Translations under genes and position numbers: made by a program
The notes under the pieces: model-generated
Seen by the model: only the letters and a program-made list of their open reading frames with translations
Told to the model about the DNA's origin: nothing
The model's database searches: none
Part shown: piece after piece, positions 12,186 through 24,806 of the stretch
Position numbering within the stretch: position 1 is the first letter of the stretch
Layout: the number at the start of each line of letters is the position of its first letter
Assembly (NCBI RefSeq): GCF_012273895.1
Contig: NC_052130.1
Coordinates: forward strand, 434,001-498,000
DNA from: Zerene cesonia
Lineage: Eukaryota > Arthropoda > Insecta > Lepidoptera > Pieridae
Direction: 5' to 3'
DNA length: 64,000 bases

Positions 12186-12473
12186 CTTATGCAGTGATGG
12201 CTCAGTGTTGAAGAACTCGGATTTCAAAATCCATTAGTCGGGGTTTGAGACCAGGCGAGCGTGCAGGATATAAATAGATTTTTTTTAATTTATCTGCGCA
12301 TGTGGATTACGTCAATACTGTTCGAAAGGGTGAAGGAAAACATCACGAGGAAACCGGCCGGTTCGGGAATTAAAAGTTTGATGACATGTGACATTTGCCA
12401 ACCCGCACTCGACCAGCAAATCTGATAGGAGGCCCTTATCACAGAAGTGAGAACATATATGGGCTGATGATGA
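12186..12473 (+). mobile_element. tRNA-headed SINE, near full length
   Basis: Head GCAGTGATGGCTCAGTG, B-box-like GGTTTGAGACCAGGCGAGCG, body GTGAAGGAAAACATCACGAG, tail GGGCTGATGATGAT. It ends about 160 bp before exon 1a. Confidence 0.8.
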
Positions 12474-12634
12474 TAAATATAATTCTTATAAAGTATACTT
12501 CAGTATACTAATAGTTTCTCAATTCTCTCATTCCCACACAAGATCTCTGACCTAACAACCTCATATTTTCAGTCTGATACAAGATTATATGTTAATTAAA
12601 CCGGGAACTTAATTATATTTTTATCCTTTCAGAT

Positions 12635-12696
12635 ATGGCAGCACCGAATCATGTACGAGCGGATAGATTGCGGCAAATGTTTAGCTGGACGACAGG
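12635..12696 (+). CDS. ABC transporter coding exon 1a (N-terminal leader, start ATG)
   Basis: The exon begins after a good acceptor (tttttatcctttcag, exon base 12633). It has an ATG at 12635 with G at -3 and +4, encodes MAAPNHVRADRLRQMFSWTT plus two bases, and ends at donor GG|gtgaga (12697). The phase-2 end joins the acceptor at 45407 exactly: GG+A gives Gly, followed by ETSPPSPMGDEK. Nothing resembling a repeat overlaps it. The acceptor in front of the ATG means at least one non-coding exon lies upstream, or less likely that this ATG is internal. The leader has no signal peptide or membrane segment, as expected for a cytosolic extension before the NBD. The call rests on splice signals and frame agreement, not on homology I can check. 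Confidence 0.72.
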
Positions 12697-13531
12697 GTGA
12701 GACATTAGATTATTTAAGACTGTCAATTTTATGTATTGTATGAACTTGAGGCAATTTCAACATTGGCACATTTAACAGAATATCATGCAAGTCAAGTAAG
12801 ACAGCCTGGCAATTACATTCCAAAGACTATTTGTAGTTATCGTTATGTTAATTGTTTATATGTTAAATTGATTCATGAGATCACACGTTCAAGAGACGAA
12901 AGAAGGTTATAGGTAATTAATAATTATGAAGGACCATTATTGATATTTGGTATGATGCAAGGTGTTATGAGATGTTGATCTTCATGTGCTATTCTATGAC
13001 GTAAGAGCTACTTTCGCGTGCAGGCACACACCCATCACCAACCCACTTAATTGTGTGCCGAACACGCGACTTTCAACCTAACACGTAGGCTGTCTTGTTG
13101 CATTTCTTTTCTATTCATACTATTTGTATCGAGATATTTATTATTCTGTGGTCCAATATAACCTTTACAATTTAAAAAAGCGCCATCTATCGGAAGTTAT
13201 GATGACTAAAATCAGCGCCATCTATTCTTTAATCGATGATATTTGCCTGTCAATTTGTTGTGTTGTGTTGCTATTTCATTTTCACATTGGTTCATAGATG
13301 GCGCTGTACAAAATTAAAATTATTTTTTTTTTAAAAGCACAGTACACAACATGAATAAGAAAATACAGAGCAAATAATTAATACAGATATTTACATAAAT
13401 ATGAAAGGTTTCCTATGTCGCCATAACAATCGTTATAAAACAAAATAATTTGTAAATCATGAATTTAGTTGAGATAAATATTCAAAAAATGTTATTAGAG
13501 ACTACGTTAAGTTATCGCCTTTATGAGTATA

Positions 13532-13718
13532 CTAGCTGCGCCCCGCGGTTTCATCCGCGTAAGTCTGTATCTAATGTCGGGATAAAAAGTTACCTATGTG
13601 TTATTACAGTTGTCCTACGTACCAAATTTCATTGCAATCGGTTGAGTAATTTTTGTGTGAAAGAGTAAGAAACATACACACATCCTTACAAACTTTCGCA
13701 TTTAGAATATTAGTCGGA
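13532..13718 (-). mobile_element. short non-autonomous Helitron, family A
   Basis: CTAGCTGCGCCCCGCGG start and a TTAGTCGGA end (one substitution from TTAGTAGGA), with a small internal deletion after GTAAGTCTGTATC. Confidence 0.82.
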
Positions 13719-13800
13719 AGTAGGATTATCGTTATTTATTTATCGTAAGGAAATATAATCGTTACAATATTATAAAATATAATACTTACTTTAGCCTATA

Positions 13801-14180
13801 CTAGCTGTGACCCGCGGTTGAAACCGCGTAAGCGTGCTGCGTAACCGTATCCCGTAGGAATATCGGTATAAAAAGTGCCTATGTGTTATTTCAGTTGTCC
13901 AGCTATCTACGAAGCAAAATAGTATTATTATTCACCAATAGATGTCAGGAAAAAAAACACGAATAAAAAACGAATATGACATTATTTCAGTTGTCCAGCT
14001 ATCTACGAATCAAAATAGTATTATTATTCACCAATAGATGTCAGGAGAAAAAAAACACGAATATGACATTTTCTAAAAAAAATTCCTAGCTAGATCGATT
14101 TATCGTCCCCGAAGCCCCCTATATACTAAATTTCATGAAAATCGTTGGAGCCGATTCCGAGATTCCAATTATATATATAT
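13801..14180 (-). mobile_element. chimeric Helitron remnant with tandem duplication
   Basis: Starts like family A (CTAGCTGTGACCCGCGG) but switches after TCCAGCTATCTACGAA into a different element carrying AATAGATGTCAGGA, TAGCTAGATCGATTTATC and a TATATATATATATA tail. That second part matches the elements at 30958 and 57966. The junction segment is present twice (13886-13981 and from 13982). Confidence 0.7.
13886..14068. repeat. tandem duplication, ~96-bp unit
   Basis: Unit 1 (13886-13981) and unit 2 (13982 to about 14068) both start TTATTTCAGTTGTCCAGC and share AATAGTATTATTATTCACCA. The second copy lacks about 10 bp and carries few substitutions, so the duplication is recent. Confidence 0.85.
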
Positions 14181-14804
14181 ATATACAAGAATTGCTCGTT
14201 TAAAGGTATAAGATTCAAAGTCCAACATATATTAGAATTGTTTTGTCGTGAGGTGTGTGTGCGTGTGTGGTTATAACGAAGACTTTAAACATGATATATA
14301 TAATCTCTTTGGTTCCGTGCTTAGGTCGTGATCAAGGCCTATTTTAAAGATGAATTGACACTTTTTAATAGATACAGGTACGACATACTCGTATCTAGTG
14401 ATCGTCATAATTTGGATCCTGCAATAATGCCATATATATAAATGCCAAGCCTGCTTTCGACACACTTGACCTGTCCATTCACCTTTTATTTCCTCTACGA
14501 TTAAATACCCATATGTTGTACGTATGTCGGAAATTATGTATAATATTTGCGACGTGTAAGGTATAATTGGGTGGTTAAGTTTTTCTTAAAGTTTTGACAT
14601 AAAATCCTCTATAAATATGAACCGCGTTTCACTTGCGATTTAGAATGAGTATTTAATTCATTTTTCTATTTCCTTTTCTTATAATATGAAACAGAACCTT
14701 TGGGGTAGTGAATATTAAACGTAAGTACTGGAATACAAATGTTATATAACCTATAAGTTCTAATCTATACAGTAGATGATATCCTTTTGTAAATTGTATT
14801 ATAT

Positions 14805-14975
14805 TTGCTTGGTGGTAAGCGATCACCACCGCGCCCAGTTGCAGAGTGAGATCCATCCTTGCCTGCTTTAAAGTGGGAAAGGATAAACATTAATTTCCAT
14901 TGAGGGTGTGGTAGCTTCCACGATGCGAAAAGACCCAATTCGAACCGGAGCGTCCTCGACTCCCACACACAATAT
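14805..14975 (-). mobile_element. retroposon copy, internally deleted
   Basis: - strand reading: GGGAGTCGAGGACGCTCCGG, GGTGTGGTAG on + strand, and the TGGTAAGCGATCACCACCGC tail. The middle CTTTTCC-rich part is missing. Confidence 0.6.
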
Positions 14976-15085
14976 ATAACATAAAACACAACAGCATAAC
15001 TTCACAATGTGGTTTCGGTATACATTTACAAAAAGAAGAGTTCTTAGATTAGGCATTTTCCACACCAGAAGCAACGGCAATTTTG

Positions 15086-15388
15086 ACGTGACAACGTCTT
15101 AAATTAGGTTGCGGCTCGGAGGCACTCATGAAAAAGTGTAACGCCCGGTAACGTTACGATGAGTCACCGAACTATGATCGGTCCGCCGCGCGCGCAGCAC
15201 TAGAGAATTAGGCGCATTGAATCGGCGCGTGCTTGTGTCTCTGTCTCTGTCTTTTTAGTAAACAAATAATATTTTCTATAGTTAAAATTTGTGCAATTCT
15301 TATTTTCATTCAATTCCTTGTTCCTATTGTGCAATTTAATAATATTCATATCAATAAATATTCTACCGAGAAAAAGACGTTGTCACGT
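15086..15388. mobile_element. MITE with 15-bp perfect terminal inverted repeats
   Basis: ACGTGACAACGTCTT at 15086-15100 is the exact reverse complement of AAGACGTTGTCACGT at 15374-15388. A TTTT/AAAA pair extends the inverted ends by a few bases. The interior is GC-rich on the left (GGTCCGCCGCGCGCGCAGC, 15180-15198) and AT-rich on the right, with no transposase. The short frames at 15233 and 15291 lie inside or run out of it. Confidence 0.7.
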
Positions 15389-16772
15389 AAAATCTTCGCC
15401 CGTAAAACCGACTTTACAGGCAACCATTTTTTTTAAATTTACGATTAAATCACACAGGCGTGCAATGTGGTATCAACTAGTATCAAATATCAAAACTTAT
15501 ATAAAACAAAATCATGTTTTGATATTACATATGTCGTATATATATTACAAGAGGTCAAGAGATACAAGACAAGTGAAAAATGATGACAATATATTTTATA
15601 AATTGATAAATAAATCAAAGAAAAATGTTTCCACTCTCTTCGCAAGTAAGATTTATTATTTCCAATTTCAAATAGCCTTCTCCAAATAATTTTTGATGTT
15701 TCCTCATTGAGAAGCCTCAGAGGCTGTCAAATAACTTGTTTTCATTGGACTCTGCCCTCTGAGTCAAGGCATTGACTTAAGAAATCTTCCGTGTGACGGG
15801 GGAAAAAATTCATTACAATATTTTGTAAAAACGAAACGTCAATGAAAGGATTTTCTTGAATGTCATATCAGAGTTTCATTTTGGATTCTGTATCCTGAGA
15901 TATCGTAATTATCATAATACATGTAATGTAATAATAAAAATACTATCCTAACAACAAATAAGGCACTGAACAATGCTATGAGCCAGTCGCCCCGGCTTCG
16001 CCCAGGATAAATTGCCATATTATATGTTAGTATATTAAATAAGCCATACAATTATCAAAGTTCCTTAAAAAAGCCACACAAAATGAGTGAATTCGTGAAA
16101 CATGCCGTAACATAGGAAATTTCTAAAAATCACTGTTTTTATTGAATCTCATGCTAGTTTCGCTTGGTTGAAAAATAGATGGCGCTGTTACATTAAGTTG
16201 AACTTTAGTATATTTATAGCATGAAATTAATTTTTTAAGACCTGTTGGAAAACTAAACAAAGAAAGACGATTTAAAGTAATCGGCAGTCAAATTTTTAAA
16301 CTATGGTATGAATATATGTTTAATTAAATATATGATAAATTTTATTTTTACTATGATAAGACAAGATAGTTTTATCCCGGAAATCCCACGGGAACAGGAT
16401 CAAATCTGGTTAAATCTCTTTTTTAAGTTTTCCTTTAATTTTGATTTTATTTTATTCTATTTAACTTATGAAATCCCTAGTTTTACTTAACGGGAAGTCT
16501 GAATTACCAAAAAATATGTAATTTATACACTTTTTACTACACAAGTTATTATGGTAAGCCCGAATGTTTTACGCTTTCTTGAGATTACGTGTCATTTGCA
16601 AGATTTCATTCAAACTGATATATATCAACTGTTACATAAGCTGTTCCGAAAACTCTTGTTTCTTTATAATGTGGTCAAGAATATGTATCACAAACTGCGG
16701 TTGTTAACCGTTGTTTTTTATATACCTACATATATTAACAGAGAGTTCGTTGACTTCCTTAATTTTTTTATT

Positions 16773-16891
16773 TTTCACGCAAAAACTACTGAACCGATTG
16801 CAACGAAATTTGGTATCACATAGGCAACTTTTTATCCCAATATTCTAACGGGATACAGACTTACGCGGCTGAAACCGCGGGGCGCAGCTAG
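16773..16891 (+). mobile_element. Helitron family A, 5'-truncated
   Basis: Only the 3' half remains: TTTCACGCAAAAACTACTGA, ATTTGGTATCACATAGGC, and the CCGCGGGGCGCAGCTAG end. Confidence 0.82.
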
Positions 16892-19231
16892 TATAAAATA
16901 CTTAAGATTAAAATTTACAGCTCAGACAAACACACCCACATACTAACATCAATGTCAAACTAACAACACCTATTGATTTGCGTTGGGGGTTAAAAATCAA
17001 GCTAATTGGGGAAATCGCTGACTTACTAAATATTAGGGTGTGACGAGAAATTTTATCTGTACCACAGATAACATTATACTATACTTGAACAGATAAAATA
17101 ATAATAATAGTATTTTGAGTTTCTGCCCCATTGAACGCAGATAATGGTACAAATAAAAATCCGAAACAGAAGACGGAAATCGCAAGTTATCTTTTTGATT
17201 GTGCAAAAATGTCAGACCATTTTCAACATTGATCTTTATGGTCAAAATTCTTTAAATATCAATAGCATTTAGACCAGGAAGTACGTAAGTGTTCTTGACT
17301 CGCTTTGTCCTGTCGCATCCTATAAATATATATTGTTTCACAATATTTTATAATCGGCTGTGCTCTGGTCAAATCCTCGGGCATAAATTTGCTTCCCCCA
17401 TATCAACGATTAGGGGTACATTTTTAATAAACTTAGTCTTTGTTTGAACAGCAGTGACAAGCAGATCCTAGATTTTACATCTGCTTAATCGAGCCTTTAC
17501 GGTTAAATGAACCCATGACCACAGATTAATAATAGTTTCCATGACGCACGTCACAAATTAGCTATCACTGTGCCTGGGACGTCAAAGTTCTACAAAATAA
17601 AGCGAAAAATGTCTTATAATATGATTATACAAGCTTGTTGGCCGTATGACGCAGGTTATACGTCAAAGAACAGGTTTGGCGCAAAATAACGATGTTATTA
17701 GATATCTCGGTAATATCGGGATATCCAGATCCATGAAATTTAAAAACATGGAATATGCTGACGTTGTTTTGTTAAATGCTTGACCGTCGTCGACTTATCT
17801 GGAAGGAAGGCTTGTAGGAAGTTTTAGTTAGAAATTTATGGAATTGTCATATCACATAGACATATAATATTCAGTTGAAAGACAAACTCTTCGTGAATCG
17901 AGACGAAGTAGTAATTTTTCCTATAATACAACTAGATTTCCGAACGCGACATCGCGAAGTCGAAGGAGCGGGTGAACAGACCCGGGGTTTTCCGCGAATA
18001 GTTGTCGATCCCATAGCATTTCAAAGATTAAAATTGATTATTATATGAAGTCGGTACAATACCAAGCTCTTTGTTAGCGAGGGATAAATACATAAGATGA
18101 ATGGCTAGATGTGGTTAAACTAATAACAGATTGAAATAAAAACCAGAAATATTGTCATTTTTTATACAAAACTAGTTCTATAACCATCTTCGGCTTAATG
18201 AATTTTAAACAGAGGCTTTGAACCTTTAGGTGTCCAGTTTCTGTGTATTTTTAAATTCTTACAATATTGCGAATACGAAAGTGTGTACGTTCGTCTTTCT
18301 TCACGTCGTGACAGAGCGATTATAATATGCTTTTTATCTGAAGATAGTTAGACGGATAGAGTGATGTAGGTTACTATTTACCGCACTGAAGCATCTCATT
18401 CATTCCTATGTGAATTTTCTTTAACAGCGCGAGTAAACCGTGGGCGAATAACTAGTTATTTCATACGTTCAAGTTATTCTAGTTGTGTTATTTAGTTGTG
18501 TGTCCTTGTAGGCCAGTCAAGTCTCGAATGGCTGCGGACTTCGCACCGTGATTTACATGTTTTCGTTCACAATATTATATACCATAGCGAGAGGTAATAT
18601 CGTGGAAAATTATCTCCGACAGCCTATATCGTTGGAGACTCGAGGGAAGTGACAATTTTAAATGAACGAATGAATTTTAAATGATGTCTTTATTTGTATT
18701 TATATTACAAGCTAAAGAGTTTATTTGCTTGGTTTATTAATCTCAGTTTACTGCTTGGAATTTAAAGTGTTTCTGTGTTGGATAGTTCATTAAATAATAA
18801 GGTCTGTAAACTATATAACATCATGTTATGACCTATAGGGGCAAAGCAGCAATGGATAGTATTTCAAAATGCGTGAACAGCATATTTATAGATATTTATG
18901 ATCTTGTAAGGCGGTTTTTGATGAACGCATTATTAAAATAGAAGCCTTAAGATTATGCGGTCGATGTACCTACCCAGGTATAATTATAAAGAAAAATATA
19001 AAACACACGCAGTTTGATAAGTTCGTATCTTTTGCCAGTACAATCTTGTACGTGAATGAATGACAATATTTTTATCAACAACATAAATTTACAACTTTAA
19101 ACTATCAATAATCAGATATGTGCTGACATTTGAATATTATAGATGAGATTTAGTATAAGAACTTCATTTTAACAAAAGGGATCGCATACTGCACTATAAA
19201 TGCGTTACGAAAACATCTGTTACTGTAGGGA

Positions 19232-19423
19232 GTTTTTTTACGTCATAGCGCGCTATTGAGCAGGTTCGCCTGATGGTAATTGATCACCACCGCCCATGAA
19301 CATTCGCAGAGGTAGAGCCTGCGAATGTGCTGCTCATTTTTATGGCGAAAAGGATAAGGAAAGGATTGACGGCTGGAAAGAAGGAATGAACTAGGAAGGG
19401 TGAGGAAAAGGAAACGGGCTTCC
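19232..19423 (-). mobile_element. retroposon copy, 5'-truncated
   Basis: Poly-T start, GTTCGCCTGATGGTAATTGA, CATGAACATTCGCAGAGGTA and AGGAAAAGGAAACGGGC; it stops before the CCGGGGAAGTACC head. Confidence 0.72.
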
Positions 19424-20763
19424 GTACGTTGTATTAATAGGATTAAAATAAATTCAGTTTTATTTCATACATTTGTTATCTACGCATACATTTAATTCAT
19501 AATTCATACTTGTATTGTGAAATTACGTGAAATTATGAATCATTGTTTTGTTTATTGACACCATTAACGTCTTAACTACTAAACTAATTTTGATGAAACG
19601 AAGCGACTCACTTTTGAGTTAGCATCGTTTCATGAAGTGTACAAGTACTTATGATCTTTTTTCAATACTACAATAATATAAATATTAAATCTGTACTAGC
19701 CTTTTAGCCTTTTAATGGACCGGGTATTATTCTTCTGGTAGTACCAGAGTATTATAGACAAGGGAAATAAAATTATTAAACATCGTGAGATAGCCCAGAC
19801 TACTGCGGGGTCCACTGTTATTTCAATATATCTTTTAAAAATTTGTGGCAAATAAAATGATTTTAATTTTGCTATTTTCAAAAATCTCGTGGTCGCGAGA
19901 CAAACCTGGCTAATGAAATTCAAAGTATGCATTCGCACTTACTTATGCGTTGTTATTCTAGCTTCTCGATAATTTTTGTACATGATTTCTATAAAAATTA
20001 ATATAATAATGAACGAAATAATTACCTAGCGGACAGGAAAAATAAACAAATTAAACATGTTAATGTGCTATCATTAATTGCGAGTACCATTAGTGCATGT
20101 GACCGTAAACCATACCGGAAGCAAACTCGATCTAATGAAATATATTCTTAAGTTAATGTACTTAAGTCGTGGAAAAATTATATACCGCGGAACAAATTTA
20201 CAACAGGATTTCGTCGGCAACAAGGCGAAAACTGGTTGACTTGGTAAAGCCTTCCTTAAGAGTCTTTTGCCTGAATTCCATTCTATGTATCTATGAATTC
20301 AATTTTCAGCAGATAGTTTAAATATTTATATTTTAATTATAATAAACTACAGACCTGAGTTATAGGAATTTAAACGTCAAGGCCACGTGATGGGTAAAAT
20401 GTAGTTGACTATAACAATTTTAAGAAAAAATTTAACGGCATCCAACGGCTTTATTGCCCTGTTTTATAAGCTATTAAATCTGATCGTCTCTAACATAAGT
20501 GTCAGGCCATTTTGTTTCTAAAAAACACTATATTTGAACATGATACTACAAAATCAATCAAAAAAAATACAATCGGATATTTTGCAAAACCAACGTTTCA
20601 ACTTCCCATGTTAATTATGAATCTACTTTTGCACAGTCACCTTTAAACAATGAGAGCTTTCTCCAAAAGTCTGTTCAAGAAATCTCTCCTTTTGTAAGCA
20701 AGTGCTCTCCTATACATGTTATAACTCTATATCTAAACTCTACCACTAAGGCTCTACAAGTCT

Positions 20764-21039
20764 TCAACTATTACTCGAGATTCCACTAAACTCGTTAGAG
20801 TGTGTCATACGATTGTAGCAATAAAAACCCCAAGAGTTGCCGAAACAGCTTGCGTCAGCTCTACAGTAGAGACAGCATCGAAAATACAGGTTCGGACGCA
20901 CCAAGGCACCAAGTGGCGGGCAGTCAGCTGCCGACCGCGATACGGGACGCACGTTTGCAATCGAATAATTAGAAAGTTTGAGTGTACGTGTGATAAATTG
21001 TGTTGTGTGTGTGTGTGAGTGTATGACACGACAATCGCG
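20764..21039 (+). promoter_or_regulatory. putative alternative promoter and 5'UTR of exon 1b
   Basis: This stretch is less AT-rich than the surrounding intron, contains many CpGs (for example around 20890-20955), and matches none of the repeat families seen elsewhere in the window. It leads directly into an ATG and a consensus GTAAGT donor at 21051. There is no clear TATA box. TCAGC motifs at 20857 and 20928 are weak initiator candidates. A (GT)n run lies at about 21001-21018. An upstream ATG at 21023 opens an eight-codon frame that overlaps the exon 1b ATG and stops at 21049. Whether transcription starts here is inferred. Confidence 0.45.
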
Positions 21040-21050
21040 ATGCTTATAAC
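21040..21050 (+). CDS. ABC transporter alternative coding exon 1b (short N terminus)
   Basis: ATG CTT ATA AC is followed by the consensus donor gtaagt. The phase-2 end joins the same acceptor as exon 1a (45407): AC+A gives Thr, producing the start MLIT-ETSPPSPMGDEK. The two independent first exons therefore both keep the reading frame into the NBD. This isoform would be 17 residues shorter than the exon 1a form, and would use a promoter about 8.4 kb downstream of exon 1a. Alternatively the exon is non-coding and translation starts at the ATG at 45429. The overlapping upstream frame at 21023 is a mild argument for that alternative. Confidence 0.5.
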
Positions 21051-22115
21051 GTAAGTGTAATTTTATCTCAGGGCAAAAGGAAACTTGGCGATCAAGGTTT
21101 TTTAATTACTGTTAATTAAGGCTTTATGCTCGGCTCTATATGTCTTTGTGGTAGAGCGGTACGTAACATACGTTTCAATACATATATATGAGGCTTTCGC
21201 TTAAGATAAGTTAAAATATTTATTTATGTTGTTCTCTTTTCTTTAAATTCTGTCAGAAAAAAAAGTATATTTAATTTTTTTTTTCTCTGAACTTCTTAAT
21301 TATTTCTAAATATGTATAAACAAATCCTATTTTAATCCGGTTATTTATTTCCTATCAAAGATTGTATACCGACAAAACTGGGTTAAAATATATATTGTAT
21401 ATACATTATATTAAAGCTTTAGCCGAGCAAGTTCCGCAGAGCTAACTATCATAACTTAAGAATCTTATGAAATATGATACTTTATATAGACCGATTACCT
21501 AACACCATTCACTTATAAAGTGATAGAACCAGCCGTTTCGTCTGTCCGTTTGTAAACTGGTCATGGTCAAGAGTGAGTCGCATTTTGACATGTTCCGTTT
21601 CACGCATACTTAATTGTGTGACACAATACATTTGCATTAAATCCCACCAATATAGGTTTAGGGGTTGTTGTGCAACCGACGAACAATTATAGAATTCAAT
21701 TAGATAACTGTCATTGATTGATATTTTAATATTGGTATGATGTTATCATAATGTACTTAGGAGCATTATGTTGTTAAAAAATATAAAAATAACTTTCCAC
21801 AGAATGTACACAGTATTTCGTCTTACTTTTTACTTTAATTTAGAGAATGGGACACAATTATAAAATTATCTTTTTACTATGGTTTTGCTCGTGTTGTGCT
21901 AAAAACTACTATTTTACAATATTTATCTGCTAAGCATAATCTCAATTGCAGTTTTTTGCTTCAGGATCAATTAACTGTATACTTGTTATCTCCTTAATCT
22001 TAGCTTTAAACTCTTGGAATTTTTCTTCAAAACCCCATTTAAAAGAGGAGACCAGTTTATTGTAAAATACTTGAATTTATGTTAAAGAAATAGTAGGATC
22101 ACCGTCGGTTTATAT

Positions 22116-22206
22116 ATAACATCTCAACACAGTCAAGAGATGTTATCTATCTAGCGTGGTTACGGTTGACTATATATATATATATATAGTCAACCGTAAC
22201 CACGCT
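22116..22206. repeat. two adjacent hairpins, one a perfect 54-bp palindrome
   Basis: 22153-22206 is a perfect palindrome with 27-bp arms (AGCGTGGTTACGGTTGAC, then TA repeats to the centre at 22179/22180). Just before it, ATAACATCTC (22116-22125) pairs with GAGATGTTAT (22137-22146) across an 11-nt loop. Confidence 0.9.
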
Positions 22207-22242
22207 CGCTGTAACGTCACTTCTTCGAAAAATCGGCGTAAA

Positions 22243-22419
22243 TCTCTATATATATAAAATTCTCGTATTACAATGTTACCATACTCCTCCGAAACAGCTG
22301 GACTCATTCTCATGAAGTTTTCTATTCATACTGGGTAGATCTGAGAATCGGCGAACGTCTATTTATCATACCCCTAAATGATAAGAGTAAGACACAACAG
22401 CGCTAGCCGGTTTAGCTAG
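22243..22419 (+). mobile_element. Helitron-like element, another family
   Basis: TCTCTATATATATAAAATTC start, TGGGTAGATCTGAGAATCGG, CATACCCCTAAATGATAAGA and a GCCGGTTTAGCTAG end. Confidence 0.65.
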
Positions 22420-24806
22420 TAATACTACTAGTACTAGTGGTAATCAATAATTTGTTAAAAAGTCTTTAACTCCTTAAGCAGTAGTATTTATATTTTGTTT
22501 GCTGTAGCATGCCTTTAAATATGTCTTTTATATGATTTTATCACGGTTCTGTGTGACTATGTCGTGTCAAGGTGGACACACTTCTTTCGGATGAATGACT
22601 CAATTAAGTATATAAATGGTGCCTTATATAATTATAAAATAACTAACTGAGCTAAGGCGGAGATCAAATTTAAAGTTGTTAATCAGGTCAGTCATTTGTA
22701 AATGATTAAAGAATAGAATATTTAATTTACAACAGTTTTTAATCTAAAAGTTATATAGATATCTTAAATTTATTGTGAAAAATATGGTAAATATATGAAA
22801 CTTCGTCTTTAAATATTATAGTATTAGCTAATCCTTATTTATATTGTAAAAAAAATATACTTTTGTATATTTTAGTAACGTAATAAGAACCACTCAAATG
22901 TCAAACAAAAATAAATCTACTTTGATAATATCTTATAACTGGAAAATGTGCATATTATAATAGATAACCACAATTTGATTAAAAAAAGCCAAGTTGGGTA
23001 GTAACTTCAAATATATCTTGTTTAATTTAAAAAATTGCCATCTCCAACTGTTATTTTTAACTGTAATTAATTAACATCAAAATTCACGAGTCCTCAAAAA
23101 CACAAGATAAATCATTTGCACATGTAAATAATTATTTTTAAGCTATTTCTCATAATTCAAACAATAGAGTTATTGCCCTTGGTTTTAGGTAAACGGAGGT
23201 CGTAATTCCCATAGGTATATTTGAACTAGTATGTCTCCATGCGTATTTTTTTTTTCACTTTAATTAGCGTATCTCGTTCACAAACCGGTATTTTTTATAA
23301 TTAACTCTCAACTCGCGTCGGTTAAAAATATATTGACAATTTACATTTTAGATTGAAAAATGATTATATTCGTTAAATTAAATAATCGCTCTAACAATCC
23401 ATAAATTGAGTTGTCACTATGTGTTTTATTAATGAAGTAAAACTAAACTCCATCATTTTAAATATTGTCCATTTATATCCACTGAAAAGAAAAAAAATCA
23501 ACAGTACTTAATTATATTTGCATGAAATATAATACGAAGCTTTTTATTTAACGTATCTTTTTATAATTATCAGGTATGAGTCATTTCTACACATCATGAA
23601 ACATGACTTTTCTTAAAAACTGTTAACGTTATACAATTTGTTTGAAATTGTTTCTTTGCTATCAATATAAAGTGTTAAAAAGATATATTTTAAAAATCAA
23701 TAAAATGAAGTATCGCTTTGTGTTAATTTCTTCCAAAAATTCTCAATTCTTCTGTTGCCATACGGTTTATAATCTGCAAACAAATTCTGAATACAAACAT
23801 TAAATATTTCCAAATGCCCCGTGTTCGCTAAATTATTTGCAAATAAATTAAATCAAGCGAAACACGATGGCAGATCGACTGCATGTCAATACCATAAAAG
23901 ATATTTTCCTGTACATTAACATTGTAAATATTTATAAAGGCTAGGTATTATGCTGAGTCGATGCAAGTTCATTATCTTGATTACTACATTTGTGTAATTG
24001 TTTATAGATTGAAGATCTAATTAATTGTCCTTGATACAGTAAATAATTGAATCGCGGTTGTCTATAAATTATTGTTCATTTTCATTAGTTTGTATGACTA
24101 ATTTAAAGATTTGCTCCTGGAGTAACAATATATTTATAACACAAAGTATTTATTATGTATTAACTATAGTCATAACTAGACAACATAATGTTTTGAAGTT
24201 AGCACATTTCTCAGTTGGGTATCCTATTTATTTTATTTGCAGACAATGCTATATAACATATAGCAGTTTGCCTTTGTAGAGATACTGTACCGATCCTATG
24301 TTATCATCCCCATGTACCTGTACACTTAAGTATATACTCCACAAAAATAAAGGGACCATACGTACCTATCATCGTAATGTTTTAAGATGCCACGCTACGC
24401 CCTGAGGGTACGGATAAAATGTATCACATTTCGATCTTTAACAGAATATTTATCCTACAGAAATATCTACATGTATCATATTTTAATATTAAATAATAGC
24501 AAGTTACATGCGCGTATCAGTTTTATTTATTCTTACAATAAAGCCAGTGTTAAATGTCAATGCTAGGATCATAAATTGTCATTGAAACCAGCAGTGCGTA
24601 TTTGAGCGTGTTATAATTTTTGTATTTTTATAAATAAACATCTGAGAAAGGACAAAGGTCCGATAAAGGAATAAACTGGGTGTTTAATAAATATGCTGGC
24701 AACACACTAAACACACTACAAAATATAATGAAATGAAATTGGCGAACTCACCCAAGAGACATTAATTTGTTTTCGTTTCGTGGTAATTTATCATAGTATT
24801 ATATTT

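Larger units (their letters stand above)
5789..12632. other. upstream non-coding region before exon 1a
   Basis: Apart from SINEs at 6872-7165 and 12186-12473, a MITE relative at 8969-9100, a Helitron at 10328-10527 and retroposon copies at 11492-11889, this is AT-rich sequence in which I see no exon. The stretch 5800-6700 is repeat-poor and might hold a 5'UTR exon; donors such as gtaagtt at 6024 and gtgagtt at 6046 exist but are unproven. The block 7806-7850 (GTGCGAGTCGAACTCGTGAC) has a tRNA-like look but is only a fragment. Confidence 0.55.
12697..20763. other. intron 1, first part
   Basis: AT-rich intronic DNA between exon 1a and the exon 1b region. It holds Helitron pieces at 13532-13718, 13801-14180 and 16773-16891, a MITE at 15086-15388, retroposon copies at 14805-14975 and 19232-19423, and dispersed GCGCCATCTAT motifs (13169, 13215, 13296, 16170). 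I see no exon. 17000-19230 and 19430-20760 show nothing recognisable. Confidence 0.65.

Noticed and set aside
20800..21018. 72-codon frame in the exon 1b region as a separate gene
   Set aside because: It has no domain and ends in a GT microsatellite; the region is better explained as 5'UTR/promoter before the ATG at 21040.
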